From Romanomermis culicivorax (Eukaryota; Nematoda; Enoplea; Mermithida; Mermithidae): a stretch of DNA of 64,000 nt. The notes beneath the pieces were generated by a model. It worked only from the letters and a program-made list of their open reading frames with translations, made no database searches and was not told where the DNA came from. The stretch covers positions 1 to 64,000 of the forward strand of contig CAWUHX010000324.1 in NCBI GenBank assembly GCA_963922205.1. Direction: 5' to 3'. Positions within the stretch are counted from its first letter, which is position 1. Each line of letters starts with the position of its first letter. The translations under genes were made by a program, and so were the position numbers. Below, in pieces: positions 48,240 to 59,695 of the stretch.

Positions 48240-48830
48240 TTGTTGGCAATTAGGCAAAATCGTGATGGAGGCTTTGGCGGCCATGAAAACTGGCTCAGCC
48301 AGCTTGACAACCTCCATCTGTTGAGTGGGCAGATGCTGTGCACCAGTCTGAAACAGTTGGACAACCCTCTAGCTCTTTCCTTTTCTCGGAGTTGCTCCTG
48401 GTCTCATTGGATCCACTCTAACCATTGCTGTTCGGTTTTGGGGTCCAAATTATTCAAATCACGTCAAATTTCCAATGTCACGATATCCCGTTTTGGTCTT
48501 GCTAAATCGACCTTAGGGGGTGATTGTTTTACATTGGGGGGGGGGGGGGTAGCAATCCAATGGCATCTGGGTCAGGATTTTCTGGGCCTGCCTGTTGCAG
48601 ATCTATGACAATTGTCAGTGGGCCTACTATAGGCACACCTGCATCTTGAGACATAAAATGCATTGCCTGTTGGTGCAATGGTTGAACCCTCACATGAGTC
48701 TGATCCAGGATCACTGGGTCAGGAGCAGCTTGGCGTTCTCTCAAGTTTACCAAGTTTTCAGCACTCGCTGCTCTGTGAGGGGGGATCTATTAAAACTATT
48801 ACCCCTCAGTATCCTTCTATTTGGCATTCT
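48240..48830 (-). pseudogene. Possible gag/protease-region relic
   Basis: A minus-strand region upstream of the RT relic, with a Pro-run frame (PPPPPM) caused by the plus-strand G run at 48535-48549 and Gln/Arg-rich frames. Placement suggests gag or the gag-pol linker. No motif is recognised. Confidence 0.3.
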
Positions 48831-49499
48831 AAATCCTGCTAACTTTCTATAGAAGCCTGGTGGATTTTCTTTTCTCCTAGTCTGACTACGAAGTTCCATT
48901 ATGAGGAGTTAAAAGCCGCCACTTGTTGTGCAGGCCTTTCCTTAGGGTTTAAAGAAAGATGAGTTAGGTTGAAACTCGTTGGAACTTCTCCTTGACTAGG
49001 CCTCGGATATAGTGCAACAGATCACAACCAAACCTGGCAACAACAACAAATACTTACTTCTCAATGGGCCCTCACAATGGCACCTCATAGACTGTCTGAG
49101 AAAAATGTAGATCACTGGAAGGAATGATAATGAGGCATCTCTAGAAGGTCTGTCTCCTGATAGATGTCTGCAATGGACATACGCCTCAGCATAAATCATT
49201 CGTAAACTTACCATACACTGATGCAAAATACAATAATTTATTAAACGGACAATAAGGTTAAAGAAAGTGAACTGACCACTAAATATTTATGAAAATATAA
49301 GATTTGTTGCTGGGTAAAAATTTTACTGATGGATGATGGCATAAAAACCAAGAATAATATAAAAAACATTGAATGATTTCACAATCATTTTTCTCTCTTT
49401 CTGTGGCGCTCGGTTGCTATGCAAATTGTCTGTGTCACTAGTGACTCATCCTCAATTGCATGTTGACTTCCCGATCGCGACTTTGACAGCAACAGGGTG
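48831..49499. other. No gene recognised; upstream flank of the old retroelement
   Basis: Could contain the decayed LTR of the old element, but no repeat partner was found on the 39 kb side. Confidence 0.3.
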
Positions 49500-50282
49500 C
49501 CCAAATACAGTAAACCTGCAGGTTCGACTTTTTTTGCCAGTTAAATTACTGAAAAGAGAAATTTTTGTTGCATCCCTTCTGAGGCAACCTATTGTGCAAC
49601 CATTGTAAATTGATCCATGAAATTTTGCCAGTGATTCGACTATACTAACATCTTCTATTTTTATTCCCCTAATTTTAACGTTTTCATAATTTCCTGGATC
49701 CCATTAATGGTATATTTAGTGGCATTAAAAACCTTTTGTATCAACTTTCAGAATGTACGGACATCTACAGCTCCCAAAATGGTAATTAATTCCATAGAAA
49801 CTTTAACACAATTTGTAAGACATTAGTGGGTACAGAAATCAAGAAAAAAATTTTGCAGCATCCTATGGGAAGGTGCCCAAGAAAGGCTCCAAATGACTTT
49901 TTCGTTTTATTCCCACTGACTTTTTGATACTTTAAAAGATCATTAAAAGTGTAAAGTAAGGGACTGAAAATTCTTTTTCATATCTGAATATAGATTTTTG
50001 TCTTCTGCATGTAATGGATATTTGGCTATGGAGTAACGTCGTTTATGAGCTGTGATATTTTGAAACACGTATACAGACTTGAAAATGTCAAAAAATTGTA
50101 AAAATTCTCAACTTTGTGATACTGTAGCTATGCGAATTTGGATTTTTATGCAAAGTGAGTCCTGCCACAATACTCTACGTGTAAAACTACCTAAGATATC
50201 TTTTTCTCCAGGTATTATTAATTTACAACTTATCATAGGTCAATGGAGTAGAAGGTAGAATCTCTCAGAAATCGTGTCTTAA
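49500..50282 (+). repeat. Dispersed repeat, copy 2
   Basis: Same orientation and order as 230-919. Similarity stops just after 50280, exactly where the next foldback-like array begins, which suggests that array was inserted into or next to the repeat. Confidence 0.65.
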
Positions 50283-50303
50283 TTGGGTCGCCACTAAGGT
50301 CTA

Positions 50304-51420
50304 TTCCCAAGTGAGCCATTTTCAAGTGAGCGATTCCCATGTGAGCGATTCTTAAGTGAGCGATTCCCAGGTGAGTGATTCCCAAGTGAGCGAATTCCTC
50401 ATCCGGTGATTCCAAACGAGCGATCAAGAATGTAATAACACTTTCTTCTTATTTTCCTTTTTTATCTTATATTTTTCATTTTTCCTTTCGTTTTCTGTGA
50501 GTATTGCTTTTTTTCCTTTCGTTTTCTGTGTGTATTGCTTTTTTCCTTTCGTTTTCTGTGTGTATTGCTTATGTTTTCGTTTATATATATTTTTACTTTT
50601 AGTCTTTTGTCTCTGCTTTCTTTCATTTTCGTTGTTCTTGTCATGTTTCTTGTTTTTTTTCTTTTTTGCTAATGAAACAACACATTACAAGTCGTCAGTT
50701 TAAGTAACCATAGTCTACTGTAGAATTCTAGTACAGTTCGACATGCTTGAGTCTTTCATCGTTTTGAGTGTGAAAATGTTCATAAAAATGATAAACAAAA
50801 GAATGCTGAAACAAACAAAACATCAAAAGAAAGAAAATGTGAACAAAAATGAAGACATTAAGTATAAGTGAAAATAGGTGGAAAAGCATTAAAAAAAGAA
50901 AGAAAACATGAAGATAGTGACAAGAAAGAAGAAGCAACATAGAGAAAGCAGCACGAAAGAGAAAAAAATGTGAAAAAAGAACAAAAAAGAAAAAATCAGG
51001 AGATATTGAAAGCAAAAAACTAAAACGAAAAATAATGAAAAAAAATCACAAAGGATAAATTTATAGAAAATAGAGCATGCCGAATTGTATAAGAACTATA
51101 CGGAAGACTATGTTTATTAAAAATAAGAGCTTGTAATGTGTTGTTTCATAAGCAAAAAAGAAAAAGGTAGATGAAAATAAAAACCAAAAATAATATAAAG
51201 CAGAGATAAAGGATGATAACGTAAAAACATACTTAAACGAAAACATTAACAATACACACAAAAGACGAAGTACAAAATGCATACAAAGAAACATATAAGG
51301 TGAAGAAAGAAAATATGAAAAAATTGTTATTATACATTCTCGATCGCCTGTTCAGAATCGCCCAATCGGGAATTCCCTCACTTGAGAATTCACCCAATTG
51401 GAAATCACCCACATTGGAAT
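50304..51420. mobile_element. Foldback-like element 4 (GAGCGATTCCCAAGT arrays), main part
   Basis: The left array (50304-50430) is built of GTGAGCGATTCCCAA units. The right array (51343-51420, continued at 63881-63936 beyond the Ty3 element) has inverted units such as GAATCGCTCAATTGG. Between them the inner arms are also inverted repeats: GCTAATGAAACAACACATTACAAG near 50668 against its mirror near 51130-51155, and TGTGTATTGCTTATGTTTTCG near 50560 against a mirror near 51230-51260. The left arm contains three tandem copies of TTTCCTTTCGTTTTCTGTG. No coding frame is supported. The Ty3 element landed inside the right array. Confidence 0.75.
51417..51420 (+). repeat. Target-site duplication GAAT (left)
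   Basis: GAAT directly precedes the 5' LTR, and GAAT directly follows the 3' LTR at 63881-63884. Four-base duplications are usual for Ty3/gypsy integrases. The arrays themselves contain GAAT often, so chance agreement is not negligible. Confidence 0.7.
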
Positions 51421-51987
51421 TGTTGTGGTGCGCCAATCGACTACAGTAAGCTCGTCAGCTTTTCAAAGTGATTCGCAAGAATGCATCGTTTCAGAGCTCA
51501 AAGTTGTTCAAAGTTGTCTGAAGGTTCACAACATCAAAGATTACACTCGCAGCATGTTTGTGATAAAGTCAGTTGTTGTTTTGTTTGTCTTAGTGAGTAG
51601 TTGGTTTTGTGAGAGGCTCTGAGCATCGCTAGTAAATCAAAAACCCAGCATATGTTCTAGGTTGAGTCAAACTATTTGGAAAATAGTTTGAATAAGCAGG
51701 TGAAACTCCAAAGCGGTTAAGATAGCACGGCCCGAGTTTCAGCATCTGAAAACCTTTGACAACCTGAGCGAAGATCCCTGGATAAATTGACACAGTGCTC
51801 TCTACGAGCCCGTCAATCTCCTGTGTACAATTATTGTTGCGTAAATTCATCAAACACTCCGAGTGTTCTGTTTCTAGCATTCCACACGCTCTTCTACGTT
51901 CCGTACGTCTCTTTCTAAAACGTGCGATAACTCGACAAGCTACACAGCTTAACTCCCATCGTCTACTTTTATTTTTCACCCACAACA
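51421..51987 (+). repeat. 5' LTR of the Ty3/gypsy element
   Basis: Begins TGTTGTGGTGCGCC and ends CCACAACA (TG...CA). It matches 63308-63880 along its length in the same orientation, with scattered substitutions and small indels near the 3' end. It directly abuts the poly-T end of the LINE, so the primer-binding site cannot be read next to it. Confidence 0.9.
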
Positions 51988-54900
51988 TTTTTTTTCTTTT
52001 TTTTTAGGTTTTATTCGCAATAATTACATACAATACGACATGAAGTATTTAGTACACACGCAAAGGAAAAAGAAAAACATATTCATAGTACTACTTACCC
52101 TTGAGGCTAGGGGATGGCTCTATGGCCGTTTTAATTTGTTGAGTTGATTTTCATTTTTATGATATCACGAGTTCCAGGATACATTTTTCTGCTTCATAGG
52201 CATGACGATCCAAAAGCTTTAGGAAGCAGCTGAGGTCATTTTTAAAGTGTTTAAAGGATAATTGCTTTTTTGTATTTGCAACTTTGTATATGTGAAATTT
52301 TGTAAAGATTATCAGAATGTTTATGAGGTTTGACATTATATTTTTTCCTGCCAGTTTGGTTCCCAAGATTATGTCATTTTTTTCGAATCTGAAATTTAGT
52401 TCTACAGACTTTCTTACAGCATGTTCTACATCATTCCAAAATATTTTTACTACAGGACATTCTACAAATATGTGTAGTATATCTGCTTTTTCGTCACAGT
52501 GTTGGCATTTGTCTGATACCTGTATTTTATATTTTGTAAGCAGGTAAGGGGTAATCAGAATGTTGTGGAGAATTCTAAACTGGAATTGCTTATATTTGTT
52601 GCCAACTTTGAGTGTGCTCAGAATTTTCCAAGATTCGTCAAATTCTCTTCCTGCTGAGAGTTGTAGTTTCTTTTTCCAAGCTAATTCGCCTTTTGGGATA
52701 TTTTGTTTCGCTTCAATCATATGTTTTTTTGCTTTATCTAGGTCATTAATGTTGAAGGATTGTATGTTGTATTCAAATTCACTCCATAATGTTTGATGTC
52801 TGCTTAGAAACTGTTTCCATTGTTTAGGTATGGCAAAAATTACTTTAGCATAGTCCATCCAGCTGATTTTGGCTCCTTCATTCTTTAATTTCTCATAGGT
52901 TTTGATGGACCATCCATCTTCCAACCAATAATATAAGTAGTTAAATTTCGTTCCTTGTATATTCGGTAAGAAGATGGATTTCTTGTCTATTAACACGTAT
53001 CTGTTGTTGTTTATTCTTTGTAGAATTACTTCAGCAGGTGAAGTAATCTCGAGCGTATTGCTAATGGGAATGTATTGAAGAGTGTCAAGTATCCCAGTGT
53101 AGAAGGGTGACAGGTATATTTTCAATTTGCTTGTGGAGAAATTCGATTGAATCAGTTCTGCCAATCCTCCCACCTTGGCCAACTCACATGTTCCTAACTT
53201 ACTCCACTTACCAGGATGATTTACTAGCCTCTTGATCCATTTTGATTTGAGAGCTGTGACGGAAATTTGCACATCTGGCATCTTTATACCACCATTTTCA
53301 TAGCTCTGTATCATTACTGCGGATTTTATTTTTGGTTTCGATCCATTCCACATGAAGTTCTGCTGCATTTTTTTCAGTTCTCTCACAATTCCCTTACTCA
53401 CTGGCAGATTTATGAAATCGTAGTTTAATGTGGACATTATTAAGTAATTCCACACTGTGACTTTTCCAAAGAATGTTAATCCTCGGGTCTTCCATATTTC
53501 GCATTTTCTCTGACATTTCGTGATTTTTTCACCAAAATTTTTCATGTTCATGAGCTCGTCATTGTAGGAGAAGTGTATACCCAGTATTTTTAGCTCATCT
53601 TTGACAGGGCATTTACATGAAGTTGTTTCTCTGCTGCGATTGTCTCCTAATCCCAATACTTGTGTCTTGTCCAGATTTACCATCAAACCTGAAACGTCAG
53701 CAAATTCGTTCAATATTGAGATAGCATTTTCCATGTCTTTTCCATCTTCAACTAGAATTGTAGTGTCATCAGCATACATCGAAACTTTATGATTTTCACC
53801 TTTAATTTCCAACCCTTTATATTCTTTAGATTCACGTAGATTTATAGCTAAAAGTTCCATTGCACATATGAAAATGTACGGTGAGAGAGGACAGCCTTGA
53901 CGGACACCTCTTTGCAGTTTGAATCGCTTGGTTGAGAAACCTGCATTTTGTACTACTGCTTCAGCTCCATTATATAGTGTATTTATCCAATTGCAGAATT
54001 TTTTGCCGAAATTGAACTTCCTCAATGAATTAATCATGAAGTTCCAATCTAATGAATCAAATGCTTTTTCTATATCAAGAGAAACCAGATAGCCCGCTTT
54101 TCCTGTTTTTTTACAGTGGTCAATGATATCCAGTATGTACCTTATATTTTCACCAATATATCTGCCTGGCATGAAACCTTTTTGATCTTCATGTATGATT
54201 TTGGCTAATGTCTTTTTTAGTCTAATTGCCAGTACTTTTGCTAGAATTTTATAGTCCACATTCAACAGAGATATTGGATGCCAGTTGGCCACATCACCTA
54301 GGTCTTTCCCAGGTTTCGGAATTAGTGTTATTATACTTCTCCTCTGGGAATCACCCAGAACTCCATTTTCAAGACCGTAGTTTAAGGATTTCATTAAAGG
54401 CACTCTTACCAACTCCCAATATGTTTTATAGAATTCTACTGTAAGGCCATCATCTCCAGGAGACTTGCCATTTTTCATGCTTTGAACCACTTCATGATAC
54501 TCTACAGTACTTATGTCTCTTTCGACATATTCTTTGGTCTCATTTGTTATCTGCTCGTATTTATGTTTTGCTGTTTTTTTGAAAAAATTCCCCTGAATGA
54601 CTTGGGCAATATTTCTTTTTTGATACAGTTTACTGTAGAAACCATGTAGTCGATTCATTATTTCTAGAGGAACTGTCGTAAGGTTTCCTTGTGCATCTTG
54701 TAAACTACTTATGTGTTTTTTATTATAGTTTCTTTTCTCCATGTTCAAAAAATATTTGTTTGGCTTTTCTCCTTTTAGATTCCACCTTAGTTTTGTTTTT
54801 TCCATTGAAAAAGCTATTTTCCTCTCTATAATTTCGTTGAGTTCTGCATTAACAACGTTATATCTTTCTTGGTTTCCTCCAACCTCCAAATTATCTATTT

Positions 54901-56000
54901 GGCTCTGCAGTGACTGTAATTCTGTTCTCAGAGCAATTTCTTGGTTCTTTCTCTTTTTTGAGATTTCCTTGCAGTATATTATAGTTTCATTTTTTATCTT
55001 GTATTTAACATATTCCCATGTATTCACTGGATTACTTTCTAAACTTTTGCAGTCCGCAAGTGCATCTTTTATTATTTCTTCCAGCAGTTGCTTGTAATTT
55101 TGGTCATCTTTTAGAGTGTTATTGAAATGCCAGAAACCCGGACCTCTTTTTCTGTAAAGATTTCCTACTAGCTGACACATGACAGCCTTGTGGTCTGAAG
55201 GTAGTCCACTAATGACGTTACAATCACTTACTTGAGTAACAATTTCTTCTGAGATGAAAAAATAATCTAGACGACACTTCACCATTTGATTTGACAGACT
55301 CCAAGTGTAACTCCTTTTGGAGGGATACATAGCTCTATAGACATCCACTAGATCAAGCTTCGAGATACATTCCAATACTTTTGCTACTGAACGTTTTTTT
55401 GTGGTCCCTTCTTTTCCTCCTACTTTGTCTAGTTTCTCATTTAACGTGACTGAAGTCTCCACCCATGATTACTTATCCGTCTTTCATGTTAAAGTCTTTC
55501 AAATCAGCAAAGAGTTCGTCGAAAAAATGCAGTTGTTCTTTCTCAAGCACCAGTGCATACACATTTACCAATACTAACAGTTGTTCCGCAATTTTTAATT
55601 CTAAAAACACATATCTACCGGTTTTGTCTGTTTTCACTCTATGGACTTCATGTGCAAAGGTATTGTTTAATAGTATGGCAACTCCCTTAGAATTAGATCG
55701 CCCGTTTGATAAAAAAATTGATTGAGAACCGCAGCCCCACTCTAGTCTTATCCTATTTGCTATTTCCGGTACAACATGAGTTTCTTGCAGAAAGAGGATA
55801 TCAACTTTGTTTGACTTTGCATAATAAAATATCTGTTTCCTCTTAGCCTCAGGTTTTATAGATTTACAGTTCAACGATAAGAAGGTTAAGTTATATGACA
55901 TAAGACAAGAAAAAATTGCGTCATTTGCTGGGTCATTTACTAATTTTTTGTAGATTTTTTTTTCACTTGTGTTTTGCATCTCAGAAAATAGTTTTTCCTT
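51988..56000 (-). mobile_element. LINE retrotransposon (L1/Tx1-type) inserted in the Ty3 element
   Basis: A poly-T tract (51988-52007) marks the 3' tail on the minus strand, joined directly to the end of the 5' LTR. The body holds an endonuclease-RT frame. No ORF1 is seen, so the copy may be 5'-truncated or of a type lacking it. The right end is not exactly placed; no target duplication of the LTR edge sequence was found between 55980 and 56200. Confidence 0.85.
52157..55979 (-). CDS. LINE ORF2: AP endonuclease + reverse transcriptase
   Basis: Two minus-strand frames, 55473-55979 (168 codons) and 52157-55462 (1101 codons), overlap in content and make one protein of about 1270 residues broken at about 55440-55475 by small frame changes and a stop. 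The first part has the AP-endonuclease signatures SLNCKSI, FLQETHV and GVAILLNN; the endonuclease ends in the second part with LDYFF...SDHKAV. RT motifs follow: HPISLLNVDYKI, SLDIEKAFDSLDW, QRGVRQGCPLSPYIF and the catalytic MYADDTTIL, all intact. The C-terminus has a zinc-knuckle-like CQHC...H...C. ORF2 proteins nick target DNA and copy the RNA in place (target-primed reverse transcription). The clade is L1/Tx1-like by eye. Confidence 0.85.
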
Positions 56001-56354
56001 TTTTAGAAATAGAAACTTAATTGTTGAAATTTGACAAAAATGAAAAAATTACTCGTTTCAAGTTTACAAGCTGCTACTAGATGAGGATTGAAAACCTGCA
56101 AGCCGAAGCTTGAGGCGCATAGGTAACAATTAATTTTAACCCCGAAGGGCACGAAGTATGCATCACTTCCAGGTGATGCCAAATTTACCACCATTTCATT
56201 TCTAACGTTGAATTTTTTTTATTAACGTTACGAAAAAGGTTTCTACAAGAAACTAGCGAATCCCGGTGATCAAGAAATCGAAAATTTCGACTGCAAAAAC
56301 GCGAATCTATCGTTTCTCTATGAAGCAGATAAGCCTGATTTCGATCTACCGCAA
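56001..56354 (+). other. 5' leader region of the Ty3 element
   Basis: Lies between the LINE and the first long gag frame. An open stretch in the gag frame begins after a TAA at about 56224. No tRNA-complementary primer site could be identified with confidence; it may have been separated or lost when the LINE landed. Confidence 0.4.
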
Positions 56355-58310
56355 ATGTCCACTCCGCTAAAAATGCGAAAAACTTCACGATCTCTATCTC
56401 CGAAAATCGTGGAAAATCGAAAAGTCAACTTTCTAAAACTGAAACCGAAAGAGACCGATACTCGAAAAATCTTTGATAATGACGCATATATCGATGTAAT
56501 GCAAAAATGTGATGCCAAAATGATAAATTTTCGTGGCGACACTACTAAAGCATTAAGCGAAATCGTGACGATCGCAACTCAACAACGAAAACTTCTCGAT
56601 GAGTTTAAAACCGAAATCGAAGTGATGAGAGCTCAGAAAGAAGAGCTATCGAAACCGAATGTTCCCAAAATCGAAAATATTGCGAGACCTGTTGTATTCG
56701 TTGGTTTGGTCGGGGCGATGAACCGTGGGCAGGATTGGGATTCCGAGGTTGCGTCCTTAATGTACGTGCTTCCCACACCCAGGTTTACCCGATAATCTAA
56801 TTAATGGTACTTAAACCCCAACACTAATTGTCCCAACAATTAAAGAAAGTCTAATTTCTTTAATTGTCTCCCTTCTTGCCCAAGATCGAAAGGCGAGAGT
56901 TTTTCTACCTTTTAATGTTACGCAATAAAAAATACAAAACACTTACGTGTACAAGGATGAAGAGAGAGACCAGCACACGCGTACCGACGTGCCCTACAGT
57001 AAGACGACTACTTATGGTTCGCGTTGCTCTCTCCACTTGCCACCTGCGGGCCTCAGACGCGCTTTGACAAAATGATAAAAATCGGCGGAAAACACACTAC
57101 AACAGACCTACGAGCTCTTACGCTCAGTCTCTGAAATCGAATAAACCGAAAAATGCCATCAGGGATCGAAAAAGTCAACTTAGTTTTCATGGTATAATCG
57201 ACGATGATGATGATCTAATCATCCCGACACAAACGTTTGACCGCTCTAACGCACTAAACGCGCTAAACTCTCAGATAAATTTTTCGTCTATCCCACCTTC
57301 TCAGGTGCATAGATCTTTCACCAATGACGAAACGAGGATTAAGACTATCTGTAAAAAGATAGTGCCGCAAAAACTAGATAATTCGACCCGAAATCAACAA
57401 GTGTTGAAATTCTTCATCGTGCTCGAAAACAAGTTTGGCCTCGATGCCTCTGAATATGTGAAACTTCACACATTGCGTCGCTTGACTTGCGATGGTGCTC
57501 TGAACACCATATGAGACGTCTGATCCTATGATGAAGCGAAACAGATTCTAATGTGTATGAATGCACCAAATTGCGACCAAGATATGCTCCAATGCGAGCT
57601 CCAGTCCATCGCTTCGTTTGAAACCAGAGATCCATCAGCTTTTTTGAATCGAATCAGTACCTACGTACATCTACTGTACTATGACAGAAGTGCTCAGTAT
57701 CGCCATAGAAAAGTTATCACGACTTTTCTTTGGAAAATGCCAGAAATTTACAGTCTCGATTGAAGCGAGTACTCTAGAAACAATCACTGACTTAGCTATA
57801 GCTGTCACAAAAGTTCAGAAAATCCAGCGAGCGAATAAACAGTCAACTGAGAGAGTAGAACAACCTATACTGGTTAATAAACTCGAAAATCTGTCAGAAG
57901 AGCAACCAGCTCAATCCCGTTTCAGAGATGATTCGAAACCTTGTTCCAGAGATAGCTCTCAATCTCCAAATAGAGATGACTCTAGACAGCGAAATACTGT
58001 CCGATTTCAAGAAAATTTGACTCTGATGAAGACAAAAGAATTGGAAGAAAGCATAAAACAAGTCCTAGAAAAGTTCAGAATCCAAGAAAATATGCAAAAC
58101 ACTAACAATTTCGAAAATCGAAGATCGGGATTCGATTGCGGGACAAGTCCAAATTTCCGGAATAGAGAAAACATTCCTATACGGGATTTCTCTCAGAATC
58201 GAAACTTCCAACAAAATCAGTCACGTGAATGACCGCTGAAATATTGCACCTATCATGGTTAGTGTAAGCACGACAGCTCCGAATGCTATCAATTGAAAAC
58301 ACAGGCTTCT
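56226..58310 (+). pseudogene. gag of the Ty3 element, interrupted
   Basis: The gag frame runs from at least 56226 (first ATG near 56355) to 56689, is cut by a solo LTR, and resumes in the same frame after 57108. It meets in-frame stops at about 57512 and 57521, shifts frame near 57765, and continues to 58232. The second half is Arg/Ser/Asn-rich, as nucleic-acid-binding gag tails are. A zinc-knuckle-like C-x4-C-x-H-x4-C motif at 58246-58290 contains a TAG stop and follows a TGA. Gag forms the particle that packages the RNA. This copy cannot make a full product. Confidence 0.8.
56690..57104. mobile_element. Solo LTR of another retroelement, inserted in gag
   Basis: Begins TGTTGTA and ends TACAACA, 415 bases, flanked by GACC on both sides (56686-56689 and 57105-57108). 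Leaving out the element and one GACC, the gag frame continues. The sequence is unlike the 51421/63308 LTRs, so it is from another family; TGTTG starts are common in BEL/Pao and gypsy LTRs. Solo LTRs arise by recombination between the two LTRs of a full element. Orientation is not certain. Confidence 0.85.
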
Positions 58311-59671
58311 CAGCCTCAGCAACAGCAACCGAATCATCAATGGCAAAAAACCATAATTGGCCTCCTTGTTTTCAACAAAATACGCGTAACTACACGCTCA
58401 ATCAGAATCAAAATTCTGACCGAAATAACCAATTTTTCAATCCTGATAATCAAAACTATCAGAGGGATGTGGCAAACATTTCTCTCTGCAATTCTGAATC
58501 CCGACAAGAAAAGATAATCGAAAAGCATTACTACTACCCAATGAACAACTCACAGTCTGTACAGACTCAGCTAACTTCTCTGAAATCTTCGCAACAAGTT
58601 TTGCCATCAGAAACCAAAACGGTGTTTAACTCACCTAAACCTTTTGTCCCCATGAAGCCGATGACTAGTACAGCTAATATGCTTGAACCAACAGAAGCTT
58701 CTAAAGCTACAAACTTCTTTGTCGCTCCCGGAATCACAGATTTCACAATCCAAAAACCTACTGAACCGTGGATCGCGAGATCTAGCATGTGTCGAATCGA
58801 AGAATGCTCACAAAAAGATATCAAACTTCTGAGCTTATACGCTCCTACTCGTGCTTTTCATATCAATGCCGAAATCGGAAAAACTAAAACAAAAGCCTTG
58901 ATCGATACCCGTGCTCAGTGTTCAGTCGTTTCCTCATGTCTAGCTCAACGCTCTTTGGGGATTGACTATGATACGTTAGAAACATCTGCTCAGATAAAAG
59001 TAGCAGATACCCTCGATGCTAGAGGTCCGATAATCTTCAAAATCAGTTCATCTTTTGGAACACATCTAGTACGATGGTGGATTCTACCTACTGCAGGAGA
59101 GCAATGTCTCTTAGGAACCGATTCTCTAGTCCATCTGAGCATTCGAGCCATAATAAACTTCTGCAAAAATTTCATCAGAATCGGAGACCTTCAACAAGAA
59201 CTAAATCTAGTTTTGAAACTGATTGAAAAAGCGCCCTATGATGAAGTATTTTCAAATACTTCTACGGGACAAAGTCAAACGCAAATTGTGAAAATCGACA
59301 GATCCCTACCGATTTTGAATATCTCATCATGCTATGTAGAATTGAATTGTCAAAAGTGGGTTAACCGGAAAATCTTCCCTTTCACAAACGAAAGCTTCAA
59401 AAGCATTATAGTTCAGCCCATGAACTTCGGAAAAGAAAACTGCGAATATCTGATCAAACTAGCAATAATCAACATAACCGAAGGAAAATGTCCACTATTA
59501 TCTGTCAATAATAGTGCCAACGGTATTCATCTACAACCTAACCAGCTCATCACTGAGGTTAAATTCAGACTGGAAGAATCGAAAATGATTGTCGCATCGC
59601 TAAGTGATCATGAAGATGACAATGAACCAGCAACCTTGGTTAAAGATCAGACGACTATGTCCAAAGAATAA
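58283..59671 (+). pseudogene. Gag-pol linker and aspartic protease of the Ty3 element
   Basis: An open frame of 462 codons. The first 170 residues are Asn/Gln-rich linker. Around residues 195-280 lies a retropepsin-like domain: FHINAEIGKTKTKALIDTRAQCSVVSS. The active site of such proteases is Asp-Thr/Ser-Gly; here the third residue is Arg, so activity is doubtful. A single TAA at 59669-59671 separates it from the RT frame, which is otherwise in the same reading frame. The protease normally cuts Gag and Pol after assembly. Confidence 0.8.
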
Positions 59672-59695
59672 AAACTTCAGCTCGCTCTAGAAAAA

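Larger units (their letters stand above)
39780..48830 (-). mobile_element. Old decayed Ty3/gypsy-like retroelement with an extra 3' coding region
   Basis: Read on the minus strand, pieces follow the order protease-end/RT start, gap, integrase, then a third coding region. RT-start and integrase pieces are clearly related to the younger element at 51421-63880: for example [20 protein letters not shown] matches its [20 protein letters not shown]. Stops and frameshifts are dense, so it is non-functional. No LTRs were found, so the borders are approximate. Base composition (frequent TGTG/GTTG on the plus strand) sets it off from the AT-rich flanks. Confidence 0.7.

Noticed and set aside
54741-55097. 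Plus-strand frames across the LINE (for example 118 codons)
   Set aside because: They are antisense shadows of the LINE ORF2.
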